Of a stretch of DNA of 45,734 nt, positions 1-11,353 are shown piece by piece (the stretch's first letter is position 1; every line of letters begins with the position of its first letter). The notes under the pieces were generated by a model. It saw only the letters and a program-made list of their open reading frames with translations, was not told the origin of the DNA and searched no databases. The stretch covers positions 119,741 to 165,474 of the forward strand of contig JASBVM010000012.1 of assembly GCA_029961055.1 (NCBI GenBank), given 5' to 3'. The translations under genes and the position numbers were made by a program. Source of the stretch: Bacillota bacterium (lineage in GTDB: Bacteria > Bacillota > Sulfobacillia > JAIMAT01).

Positions 1-19
1 CCGGGCCGTCCCGACGGAA

Positions 20-45
20 GGGGAGCGGCCCCGCGGCCGCTCCCC
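20..45 (-). terminator. Stem-loop downstream of korB
   Basis: A perfect 11-bp inverted repeat (GGGGAGCGGCC at 20-30, GGCCGCTCCCC at 35-45) with a 4-nt loop starts 33 bp beyond the korB stop codon. Its position fits a transcript-ending or 3'-stabilising hairpin for the minus-strand korAB operon. No T-tract follows, so a classical Rho-independent terminator is not proven. Confidence 0.5.
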
Positions 46-78
46 CCGTACTGCCGGCTGCCGACCGGACGGCTCCGC

Positions 79-957
79 TCAGCGGTAGCTCTCGATCAGC
101 TGGCGGACCCGCGCCTTCTCGGCCTCCAGCTCCTCCAGCGTCCGCTGCGCCGCCGGCTTCGCCTCCAGGAAGCCGGGCAGCCGCTCCTCGAAGGAGAGCG
201 TCTCGTCGTCCCGGTAGATGATGCCCGTCACCAGCTCGTCGGTCTCCAGGAGCTTCCGCAGCGCCCAAGCCCGATCGTTCGTCCTGTACTCCGGATCCTC
301 CTCCAGGTTGACCAGCGACTTCCGGTAGAAGTCGTAGGTGTTGACCCGGTTGAAGGTGACGCAGGGGCTGATGGCGTTGACATAGCTGAAGCCCTTGTGC
401 CGGATGGCTTCCTCGATGATCGCGGTCAGCTGCCGCGGGTTGCCGGAGAAGCCCTGCGCCACGAAGGTGGCGCCGGCGCTGAGCGCGAGGGAGAGGGGCC
501 GGACGGGCTGCTCCACGTTGCCCCACGGGGTCGCCTTGCTCTTGGCGCCCGGGTCGCTGGTGGGAGAGTTCTGCCCCTTGGTCAGGCCGTAGATGTGGTT
601 GTCCATCACGATGTACGTGATGTCCGGGTTCCGCCGGACCGCATGGGCGAAGTGGCTCATGCCGATGGCGAAGGCGTCGCCGTCGCCGCCGGCGGCGATC
701 ACCGTCAGCGACGGGTTGGCCAGCTTGACGCCGAGCGCCGCGGGCAGCGTCCGCCCGTGCGTCACGTGCAGGTTGTAGGAGTTGATGTAGTTGCCGATCT
801 TGCCCGAGCAGCCGATGCCGGCCACCAGGGCCACCTTCTCCGGCTCCAGGTCCAGGTCGGCCAGCGCCTTCTGCAGCGCCGAGAGGACGCCGAAGTCGCC
901 GCAGCCCGGGCACCACCAGGCCTTCTCGTCGGTCTTGAAGGCTTCCAGCGTAGCCAT
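79..957 (-). CDS. korB: 2-oxoacid:ferredoxin oxidoreductase, beta subunit
   Basis: The thiamine-diphosphate-binding beta subunit of a cytoplasmic 2-oxoacid:ferredoxin oxidoreductase, which oxidatively decarboxylates a 2-oxoacid to its acyl-CoA and reduces ferredoxin. The 292-aa protein opens with the WCPGCGDFG motif near residue 15. The ThDP/Mg motif GGDGDAFAIG lies near residue 90, followed by the MDNHIYGLTKGQ stretch near residue 118. The length is normal for two-subunit KorB proteins. Its ATG overlaps the korA stop by one base (TGATG), so translation is coupled. The exact substrate (2-oxoglutarate, pyruvate or branched-chain) cannot be read from the sequence. KorB is used as the family name. 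Confidence 0.93.
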   Translation of the reverse strand: MATLEAFKTDEKAWWCPGCGDFGVLSALQKALADLDLEPEKVALVAGIGCSGKIGNYINSYNLHVTHGRTLPAALGVKLANPSLTVIAAGGDGDAFAIGMSHFAHAVRRNPDITYIVMDNHIYGLTKGQNSPTSDPGAKSKATPWGNVEQPVRPLSLALSAGATFVAQGFSGNPRQLTAIIEEAIRHKGFSYVNAISPCVTFNRVNTYDFYRKSLVNLEEDPEYRTNDRAWALRKLLETDELVTGIIYRDDETLSFEERLPGFLEAKPAAQRTLEELEAEKARVRQLIESYR

Positions 958-2774
958 CAGCGCACCGCCTCCTGTACCGGCGCCACCCGGTCACCGGCAC
1001 GCAACCAGCCCTCCAGGTCGCCGTGCACGCCCAGCCGTTCCGCCACGGGCCTGGCGATCTCCTCCGGAACGAAGGGACGCCCGTCCGCCTTGTGCACCTC
1101 GCCGACCACCACGCCCGCCGGGACGGCGTCATGCGCCTCCAGAAGGAAGCGCAGCTCGCCGGTGGCGTTCTGCTCGACCACGAAGGCGAAGGGCAGACCC
1201 GCCAGCCGCTCCCGCAGCTCCTTCGCCGGGAACGGGCTGAGGCGCCGGAGGTGCAGGTGGCCGACGCTGGCGCCGTGTGCCCGGAGCGCCTCCAGCGCCT
1301 CCTCGATGACGCCGCGGGTGTAGCCGAGGCCGATCACCACCGCGTCCGGCCGCTCCGGTCCCTCGTAGGTGAAGGCGGGGAAGTCGACGGACTCCATCTT
1401 CTTCCACCGCTTCTCCATCATCCGGGTGCGGTTCCCCGGATCCTCGGTCACATGGCCGAAGACGTTGTGCTCGGAACCGGTCGCCAGGAACTGGCCGTCG
1501 GGCTGGCCGGGGATGCTCCGCGGCGAGACGCCGGTCGGGGTGAAGGCGTAGCGTTGGAAGCGCCTCTCTCCGAGCCTCCTCAACTCCCCGGCGTCGACCA
1601 GGGCGCCCCTCTCGATGCGCACCTGGTCGAGCGGCAGGTCCTCCGCCGTGTAGGTGAACTCGCCCAGCGCCAGGTCCGAGGCGATGATCACCGGGCACTG
1701 GAAGCGCTCGGCGAGGTTGAAGGCCTCGGCGCCGTCGCGGAAGCACTCTTCCACCGAGGAGGGAACGATCACGATGCGCGGGCCCTCGCCGTGGCCGCCA
1801 TGCACCAGGGCGAGCAGGTCGGACTGCTCCACCTTGGTCGGCTCGCCGGTGGAGGGGCCTGCCCGCTGGACGTCGACGATCACCGAGGGCGTCTCCGTCA
1901 TGCTCAGGAGCCCGATCCCCTCCTGCATCAGCGAGATGCCGGGACCCGAGGTGGCGGTCATGGCCCGGGCGCCGGCATAGCCGGCACCCGCCACCACGTG
2001 GACGGCGGCCAGCTCGTCCTCCATCTGGACCACGGCGCCGCCGAACTTGGGCAGCATCCCCGCCAGCGTCTCCATGACGCTGGTGGCCGGCGTGATGGGG
2101 TAGCCGGCCATGATCCGGCAGCCGGCCGCCACGGCGCCCAGGGCGAGCGCCTGGTTGCCCGTGAGCGTCAGCTTGGGCCTGCCGTCGGCCGGCGGAAGCC
2201 GGAAGGGCTCGCCCGGAAGGTGTTCCTGTGCGAAAGCGTAGCCCTGCTCCAGCGCCTTGAAGTTGGACTGGACCACCGCTTCGCCCTTGGAGCCCCAGCG
2301 GCGCCGGACGAACTCGTGGAAGGGCCCCAGTTCGAGGCCCATCAGGTAGACGCTGGCCCCCAGCGCCACCATGTTCCGCATCAGCACGCCGCCCGCCTGC
2401 TTGGCGATCTCGCTGAGCGGGATCGTCACCAATCGGACGCCGGCAGGCGCCGTCTCGGGCAGTCGGGCCTGGAAGGCCTCGTCTGCCAGGACCACGCCGC
2501 CCGGCAGCACCTCGTCGATGTTCTTGTCGATGGCCTCCTGGGTGAGCGCAACCAGGACGTGGGTGTCCGAGCTGGCCCCGTTCACCGGCCGGTCCGAGAT
2601 CCGGATCTTGAAGTTGGTGTGACCGCCCTTGATGCGCGAGGAGAACCACTTGTACCCGTAGATCCAGTATCCCGCCCGTGCGAGGACCGTGGCCAGGATC
2701 GTCCCCGTCGAATCGATCCCCTCGCCCTGGTCCCCGCCGATCTTCCACGCGAAGACGCGTGGCGATGCGGCCAT
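957..2774 (-). CDS. korA: 2-oxoacid:ferredoxin oxidoreductase, gamma-alpha fusion subunit
   Basis: Partner of KorB in the 2-oxoacid:ferredoxin oxidoreductase. The N-terminal ~190 residues form the gamma domain (GGDQGEGIDSTG near residue 13), fused to the alpha pyrimidine-binding domain, which carries AGYPITPATSVMETLAG and the QMEDELAAVH segment. This is the usual two-subunit architecture of about 600 aa. I chose the ATG at 2774 because GAGGTGA lies six bases upstream. A GTG two codons earlier (2780) sits too close to that site. The gene diverges from a LysR regulator, which is the obvious candidate for its control. Confidence 0.93.
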   Translation of the reverse strand: MAASPRVFAWKIGGDQGEGIDSTGTILATVLARAGYWIYGYKWFSSRIKGGHTNFKIRISDRPVNGASSDTHVLVALTQEAIDKNIDEVLPGGVVLADEAFQARLPETAPAGVRLVTIPLSEIAKQAGGVLMRNMVALGASVYLMGLELGPFHEFVRRRWGSKGEAVVQSNFKALEQGYAFAQEHLPGEPFRLPPADGRPKLTLTGNQALALGAVAAGCRIMAGYPITPATSVMETLAGMLPKFGGAVVQMEDELAAVHVVAGAGYAGARAMTATSGPGISLMQEGIGLLSMTETPSVIVDVQRAGPSTGEPTKVEQSDLLALVHGGHGEGPRIVIVPSSVEECFRDGAEAFNLAERFQCPVIIASDLALGEFTYTAEDLPLDQVRIERGALVDAGELRRLGERRFQRYAFTPTGVSPRSIPGQPDGQFLATGSEHNVFGHVTEDPGNRTRMMEKRWKKMESVDFPAFTYEGPERPDAVVIGLGYTRGVIEEALEALRAHGASVGHLHLRRLSPFPAKELRERLAGLPFAFVVEQNATGELRFLLEAHDAVPAGVVVGEVHKADGRPFVPEEIARPVAERLGVHGDLEGWLRAGDRVAPVQEAVR

Positions 2775-2834
2775 TCCCACTCACCTCGCGATGGAGTGCG
2801 CTTCTTTCGTCTCTAAGAATAGGCTCCGCGCCGG

Positions 2835-2840
2835 TATAAT
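2835..2840 (+). promoter_or_regulatory. Consensus -10 element upstream of the LysR gene
   Basis: A perfect TATAAT hexamer lies in the korA/lysR divergent intergenic region, 85 bp before the lysR start codon. No convincing -35 hexamer is seen at 16-18 bp, so it may be an activator-dependent or extended element. The 150-bp divergent spacer is where a LysR protein would be expected to bind. Confidence 0.45.
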
Positions 2841-2925
2841 CCCAATGAAGAGTTTGCAACCGTCCCATGCGCCGGGCGCATACCGGGGGAGGCGACGGCG
2901 CATCACTACCTCCGCGGGGGAAGCG

Positions 2926-3945
2926 ATGCCGCTGCTGCTCCAGCACCTTCTCACCTTCCGCCAGGTCGTCGAGCGCCACTCGTTCACCGCAGCAGCCGAG
3001 GCGTTGCACGTCACCCAGTCGACCGTCACACGCCAGGTGGCGGCGCTGGAGAGGGAGTTCGGCGCCCTTCTCATCGACCGGGGTCACGCCCACCCCCACC
3101 TGACCGAGGCGGGTCAGCTGGTCTACGAGTGCGCGGTCCGCGTCTCGGAGACGATCGAGGAGTACCGCCAGCGGGTGGAGGAGCTGCGCTCGCCCCACCA
3201 CGGCCAGGTCTCCGTGGGCTGCGTGGAGACGCTGGTCCCCACGACCCTGGCCGAGCTCCTCCAGCTCTACACCGGTCGCTACCCCGAGGTCCGCATCCAG
3301 GTCCTGATCGCGGCCATCCGCGAGACCGTCGACCGGCTCCTCAACCGCGAGATCGACGTGGCCCTGGTGACCACGCCGGTCAACGACCCGCGCATCGAGA
3401 GCTACCCCCTCTTCGACGACCCCATCTGCTTCGTCGCCCAGCCGCGCCTCGCCCGGCAGCTGCCCGAGCCGCTCACCCTGCGGGATCTGCCGCGGCTGGC
3501 CCTGATCACGCACAAGGCCGGCTCCCGCTTCCGCGCCCTGGTGGACAGCACCATGGATGCCCTGGGCATCCTGCCCCGGGTGGTGATGGAGTTCGACAAC
3601 CACGAGGCGGTGCGGGTGATGACGGAGCTGGGACTGGGGGTGGGCCTGCTTCCTGCCAGCACGGTGGAGGACGCCCTGCGGAGCGGGCGGCTGGTTCAGC
3701 TTCAGGTGGAGGGCTTCCCCGAGCTACGCCGGACGACCACCCTCGCCCTCCTCCGCCAGCGGCGGCAGTCGGCCGCGGTCCGCGCCTTCGTCGAGACGGT
3801 GCTGGAGCGGTACCGGATCCAGCCTGCCAGCCCCCCGGAGGGGAGGCGGAGGACCGCCCGCGGCGAGGCGGGGACGGGACGGGCGCAGGCCCGGCCGGGG
3901 GGGCGGAAACCCGCCGCGGGAGCGACCCCCGGGGAGGCTCCCTGA
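2926..3945 (+). CDS. LysR-family transcriptional regulator
   Basis: A 339-aa LysR-type regulator. The N-terminal winged helix (FRQVVERHSFTAAAEALHVT, then QSTVTRQVAALEREFG) spans about residues 8-60, followed by a LysR substrate-binding domain to about residue 300. The C-terminal ~40 residues are a low-complexity Arg/Gly/Pro tail not typical of the family. The ATG at 2926 is preceded by GGGGGAAG at ideal spacing. Longer in-frame starts would run into korA and lack a ribosome site. It diverges from korAB, so regulation of the oxidoreductase in response to a carboxylate or CoA-type signal is a reasonable inference. The effector is unknown. Confidence 0.9.
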   Translation: MPLLLQHLLTFRQVVERHSFTAAAEALHVTQSTVTRQVAALEREFGALLIDRGHAHPHLTEAGQLVYECAVRVSETIEEYRQRVEELRSPHHGQVSVGCVETLVPTTLAELLQLYTGRYPEVRIQVLIAAIRETVDRLLNREIDVALVTTPVNDPRIESYPLFDDPICFVAQPRLARQLPEPLTLRDLPRLALITHKAGSRFRALVDSTMDALGILPRVVMEFDNHEAVRVMTELGLGVGLLPASTVEDALRSGRLVQLQVEGFPELRRTTTLALLRQRRQSAAVRAFVETVLERYRIQPASPPEGRRRTARGEAGTGRAQARPGGRKPAAGATPGEAP

Positions 3946-4004
3946 AAGCCGGGGAGGCCGGGACGGCGGGCCGGGAGACGGTGCTGGCCCGCCGCCCGCG
4001 GCGC

Positions 4005-4010
4005 TATACT
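4005..4010 (+). promoter_or_regulatory. Possible -10 element of treS
   Basis: TATACT lies 22 bp before the treS ATG in an otherwise very GC-rich 87-bp gap. No good -35 match is seen. The only support is its position and its AT-rich contrast with the surroundings. Confidence 0.3.
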
Positions 4011-4032
4011 TCAGGCTCGGCGGGGGTGGAGG

Positions 4033-7416
<3,384 letters not shown>

Positions 7417-8484
7417 CGCCTCCGCCGCGCCCTCCAGCGGGAAGGGCTCGACCCGCACCTCCAGGCGGACGGCGCCGGCGATGGCCATGAAGCGGCGCCC
7501 GTCCTCCCGCGTCAGGTTGGCCACCGACCGGAGGCTCCGCTCGTGGTAGAGGAGCTGGTAAGGCATCTCCGGCAGGCGGTCCATGTGGACCGCGTTGATG
7601 GCCAGGGTGGCGCCGCGCCGCAGGCTGGAGAGCGCCGCCGGCAGGAGCGCCCCCGCGGGGGCGAAGGTGATCGCCCCGTCCAGCGGGTGCGGCGGCTCCT
7701 CGCCCGCGCTGCCCGCCCAGGCGGCGCCGAGCTCCAGGGCCAGCCGCCGGTGCGCCTCGCCGCGGCTGAAGACGTAGACCTCGATGCCCATGTGCCTGGC
7801 CACCTGCAGCGTCAGGTGGGCGGAGGCGCCGAAGCCGAAGAGACCCAGGCGGCCGCCCGGCTCCACCCCCGAGAGGCGGAGCGAACGGTAGCCGATCAGG
7901 CCGGCGCAGAGGAGCGGCGCCGCCTCCGCGTCGTCGTAGGCCGGCGGAAGCGGCAGGAGCGCCTCCTCGGGCGCCACCGTCCACTCGGCGTATCCCCCGT
8001 CCACGTCCAGGCCCGTGAAGCGGGGCGACTCGCACAGGTTCTCCCGGCCTTGCCGGCAGTAAGCGCAGCGGCCGCAGCTCGACCAGAGCCACGGCACCCC
8101 CACCCGCTCTCCCGGCCGGAAGCCGGTCACCCCCGGCCCCACCTCGTCGATCCGCCCCACCACCTGGTGCCCGGGCACCACCGGATGGGAGAGCGGGAGC
8201 TCGCCGTCCACCTCGTGCAGGTCGGTCCGGCAGACGCCGCAGGCGGAGACGCGGATGCGGACCTGCCCCGGCCCCGCGTGCGGCTCCGGCAGGTCCTGGC
8301 GCCACTCCAGGCGGGTTCCCCTCCCCGCCGCCCCGGGCGAAGGCTGCAACAGCCAGCCGCGCATCGGCCTCTCCCCTCCCCCGAGAGGATAGCGCCCCGT
8401 CGAGGAAGAGCGCACCGGCGCCGGCCCGCGCCCGGCCCACGGCCGGTCAGCGGCCGGTGCCCTCGGGGCTGACCCCGAGCCCGC

Positions 8485-9141
8485 CTATCCTCTCCCTCCG
8501 GCCCGCTCCGCCCGTGCACCCGCCAGCAGCGCCTCGACCCAGGGCCGCAGGGGAGAGGCGCCGGGCTGCTGGAGTGTCCAGCGCAGCTGCCGCTCCAGCG
8601 TCGGATCTTTCCCCGCGTCGCGGGCGAGGAGGTCCAGGGCGGTCATCCACCCCTCACCCCCGGCCTGGGCCAGCGTCGCCCGAACCCAGGCGGCGTCCGG
8701 TCGGCCGTGTCGCCGGCGGAGTTCCCCGGCCGCCCGCCCCAGCGCCTCGCGCAGGGAGGGTGTTGCCAGCGCCGCCCCCACGGTCGGACGGTAGAGGGGC
8801 GTGCGCGCCAGCGCTTCCATGGTCCGGACGGCGGCCCGCGGGTCGCGGAGGGCGAGGCGCGCCCACCCGTCCAGCAGGGGCGGGAGACGGAGCGACTCCA
8901 GGTCGACCCGCGAGACGCCCTGCCGGTCGGCCGCCGCACCGGTCTTCCCGGGGGGCGCCATGGCCGGCCGGGCCTCGGCCGTGCCGGCGGTCGGCCCGGC
9001 CGGCCGCGTCACGCGCGGCGCTCTGCCCGGCCCCGCCTCCCCGGCCGGCAACCGCGCCGCGGCCACCACCGTGCCCAGGAGCAACCCGGCCAGGACCGAG
9101 AGCGCCGTCGCCCGCTTCCATCTTTTGTCCACATTGCTCAT
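8485..9141 (-). CDS. Hypothetical membrane-anchored/secreted protein
   Basis: I do not recognise this 218-aa protein. It has a short basic N-terminus (KRWKRA) followed by one hydrophobic segment (about residues 13-31), consistent with a signal anchor. A Gly/Pro/Ala-rich linker runs to about residue 75. The remaining ~140 residues are predicted helical and rich in Arg, Leu and Ala. It diverges from the molybdate regulator with a 153-bp spacer that holds an inverted repeat, so the two may share control. No cysteine or catalytic motif is apparent. The start has only a weak ribosome site. Confidence 0.6.
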   Translation of the reverse strand: MSNVDKRWKRATALSVLAGLLLGTVVAAARLPAGEAGPGRAPRVTRPAGPTAGTAEARPAMAPPGKTGAAADRQGVSRVDLESLRLPPLLDGWARLALRDPRAAVRTMEALARTPLYRPTVGAALATPSLREALGRAAGELRRRHGRPDAAWVRATLAQAGGEGWMTALDLLARDAGKDPTLERQLRWTLQQPGASPLRPWVEALLAGARAERAGGRG

Positions 9142-9245
9142 CCATGGGAGTCTGGCCGGAAGGGGACCGGCTTATCCACCTCGCCCGGGCTCCGCCCGCA
9201 GCCGGGTCGGTCCCTCGATGCGGTCGCCGTGGAAGGTATCGTTGG

Positions 9246-9270
9246 CATGTTGTCCAATACACACGACATG
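9246..9270. promoter_or_regulatory. Imperfect palindrome, candidate operator of the molybdate regulator
   Basis: CATGTTGT (9246-9253) and ACGACATG (9263-9270) form an 8-bp inverted repeat with one mismatch and a 9-bp spacer, giving about 17 bp centre to centre. It ends 24 bp before the regulator's start codon, in the divergent spacer with the hypothetical gene. This is the right size and place for autoregulation by the HTH protein encoded next to it. Binding is inferred. Confidence 0.45.
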
Positions 9271-9294
9271 ACCAGGCCCGCGGGAGGAAGCGGC

Positions 9295-10398
9295 ATGGAC
9301 GAGAACGGGCCGGATCGGCTCCGGAACCGGCTGCGCCAGCGGAGGCTGGCCGCCGGCCTGAGCCAGGCGGAGCTGGCTCGCAAGGCGGGTCTGAGCCGCC
9401 AGACGGTCAGCCTCCTCGAGTCGGGCCGCACCGCGCCCGGCGTCGGGGCGGCCCTCCGCCTGGCGAAGGCGCTCGGCTGCACGGTGGAGGAGCTCTTCAC
9501 CCTGGAGGAGGAGGCCGGTCCCGTCGAGGCGGAGACGCCCGGGGCCCGGCCTGGAGAGCGGGTGCTCCTGGCCCGGATGGGCTCCCGCTGGATCGCCCGC
9601 GGCCTGGAGGGGCTGGGCGACCGGCGCTGGCCCTCCCGGGCCGCGCACGCGGTGGTGGAGCAGCGGGAGGGGGCGGCCGCCCGGGTGCGGCGCCTGGCCG
9701 GGGGCGAGGGCCTCTTCCTGGCCGGCTGCGACCCGGCGCTGGGGCTCCTGGCCTCCCACGCCAGCCGCGACGCCGGCCCCCTCGAAGCCTTCTGGTGGGA
9801 GGCGGGCAACGGTTCGGCGCTGGCGCAGCTGGAGGCGGGATGGGTCCACGCCGCCCTGATCCACCACGGCGGCGCGGCGGGGGAGGCCCCGGCGCCCCGG
9901 GAGGGCGTGGCCCGCTTCCTGGTGGCGCGCTGGCCCATGGGCTGGCTGGTCCGCCGCGGCAATCCCCTGGGCTTCCAGGACGCCCGCGACCTGGCGCGGC
10001 TCCGGCTGGTCAACCGCGAGCGCGGCTCCGGGGCGCGCGCCCTGCTCGACCGCCAGCTGGCCGAGGCCGGGCTCGCCCCGGCCGAGGTGGCCGGCTACGA
10101 GGACGAGGTCTCCGGCCACTGGGAGGCGGCGGCCCGCGTGGCCGCCGGCCTGGCGGACGTGACGCTGGCCGCCGCGGCGGCGGCCGAGAGCTGGCGGCTC
10201 GACTTCCTGCCCGTGAGCGAGGAGCAGTCCGAGCTCTGGCTGCCCGAAGCGCGGCTGGAGGAGCCCTGGGCCGCCCTCCTGATGGACAGGCTGGTGAGCG
10301 GCCCCTTTCTGCGGGAGCTGGAACTCTTCGGCCCTTACGACACCCGGGGGGTGGGCAGGCGTGTGGTTGGCGGATCGCACGAGGAAGGCGCGGGGTAG
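9295..10398 (+). CDS. HTH regulator with periplasmic-binding-like ligand domain (molybdate-type)
   Basis: A one-component regulator of 367 aa. Residues ~10-65 are an XRE-type HTH (LRQRRLAAGLSQAELARKAG). Residues ~100-350 form a PBP-like domain of the type found in molybdate/tungstate-responsive regulators, ending RGSGARALLDRQLAEAG and onwards. It probably senses the oxyanion directly and controls the transporter that overlaps its 3' end by 38 bp, doing the job of ModE with different parts. The ATG at 9295 is chosen because GGAGGAAG precedes it. A palindrome upstream suggests autoregulation. Ligand identity is inferred from the neighbours. Confidence 0.85.
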   Translation: MDENGPDRLRNRLRQRRLAAGLSQAELARKAGLSRQTVSLLESGRTAPGVGAALRLAKALGCTVEELFTLEEEAGPVEAETPGARPGERVLLARMGSRWIARGLEGLGDRRWPSRAAHAVVEQREGAAARVRRLAGGEGLFLAGCDPALGLLASHASRDAGPLEAFWWEAGNGSALAQLEAGWVHAALIHHGGAAGEAPAPREGVARFLVARWPMGWLVRRGNPLGFQDARDLARLRLVNRERGSGARALLDRQLAEAGLAPAEVAGYEDEVSGHWEAAARVAAGLADVTLAAAAAAESWRLDFLPVSEEQSELWLPEARLEEPWAALLMDRLVSGPFLRELELFGPYDTRGVGRRVVGGSHEEGAG

Positions 10399-11353
10399 GC
10401 GCGGCGGGTCCGCCCGGCTGGCGGTGCTCCTGGTCGCTCTGCTGCTGGCGGGGTGCGGCGGCGCGGCGGGCACCACCCGCGGCGGTGCGGGGGACTCCGC
10501 CCGGGGCGCGGGCGGCGGGCCGAGCGGCTCCGGCGCTCCGCCCTGCCAGGGGCAGACCGTCCAGGTGGCGTACGCCGCCTCCCTGGTCAACCTGATGGAG
10601 CATCGCGTCCGGCCCGCCTTCGAGAAGGCGACCGGCTGCCGCTTCCGCGGCTATCCCGGCGGCTCCAAGGGGCTGGCGCAGCAGATCCGGAGCGGGCTGA
10701 AGAGGGTCGACGTCTTCGTCAGCGCCTCGCCCTCGGTCAACCGGCAGCTGATGGGGAACGAGGGAGGCCAGCGGCTCCGCTGGTACGCCGTCTTCGCCGA
10801 GGCGCCGCTCCTGATCGGCTACAGCCCCTCCAGCCGCTTCGCCTCGGAGCTGAAGAACCGTCCCTGGTACGAGGTGATGGCCGAGCCCGGCTTCCGCCTC
10901 GGGCGGACGGACCCGCGCATCGACCCCAAGGGCGAGCTGACGATCCGCCTGGTCGAGGCGGCCGCCCGGCGGTACGGGCGTCCGGATCTGGTCCGGCGTC
11001 TGCTGGGCTCGCCGGAGAATCCGGAACAGATCTTCCCCGAGGAGGAGCTGCTGGGCCGGATCGAGGCCGGCCAGCTGGACGCGGGCTTCTTCTACGCCAA
11101 CGAGGCGAAAGAGGCCGGCCTGCCCACCCTCTCCGTCGACCCGGCCATCCGGCTGAAGGCGGTCTACTCCTTCGCGCTCATGGAGCAGGCGCCGGACCGG
11201 CAGGCGGGAATCGCCTTCCTCCGCTGGCTGGAGGGGGACGGAGGGCGGAGGGCGCTGGAGGAGGACGGGCTCCAGGTGCTCAGGCCGGAGCTGCACGGGG
11301 ACCGGACCGCCGTGCCGGCCGAACTGGCACAGCTCCTCGGAGCGGGTTCGTGA
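10361..11353 (+). CDS. Molybdate/tungstate ABC transporter substrate-binding lipoprotein
   Basis: Extracytoplasmic ligand-binding lipoprotein (330 aa) of a molybdate or tungstate importer. A basic N-terminus, a hydrophobic stretch and the lipobox LLLAGCGG near residue 32 predict lipid anchoring. A Gly/Ser linker follows. The binding domain has the ModA/WtpA signatures YAASLVNLM and FRGYPGGSKGLAQQI, and DVFVSAS near residue 125. The YPGGS-type loop looks more WtpA/tungstate-like than E. coli ModA, so the anion is left open. It starts with GTG inside the regulator gene. Its TGA overlaps the GTG of the permease-ATPase gene (GTGA). Confidence 0.88.
   Translation: MWLADRTRKARGRRGGSARLAVLLVALLLAGCGGAAGTTRGGAGDSARGAGGGPSGSGAPPCQGQTVQVAYAASLVNLMEHRVRPAFEKATGCRFRGYPGGSKGLAQQIRSGLKRVDVFVSASPSVNRQLMGNEGGQRLRWYAVFAEAPLLIGYSPSSRFASELKNRPWYEVMAEPGFRLGRTDPRIDPKGELTIRLVEAAARRYGRPDLVRRLLGSPENPEQIFPEEELLGRIEAGQLDAGFFYANEAKEAGLPTLSVDPAIRLKAVYSFALMEQAPDRQAGIAFLRWLEGDGGRRALEEDGLQVLRPELHGDRTAVPAELAQLLGAGS

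Noticed and set aside
1023-2816. Long plus-strand open frame opposite korA (597 codons)
   Set aside because: Arg/Gly/His-rich shadow of a GC-rich gene with no family motifs; korA on the other strand is unambiguous.
2689-2925. 79-codon upstream extension of the LysR gene
   Set aside because: It would overlap korA and its promoter, has no ribosome site and adds non-LysR sequence; ATG 2926 has a strong site.
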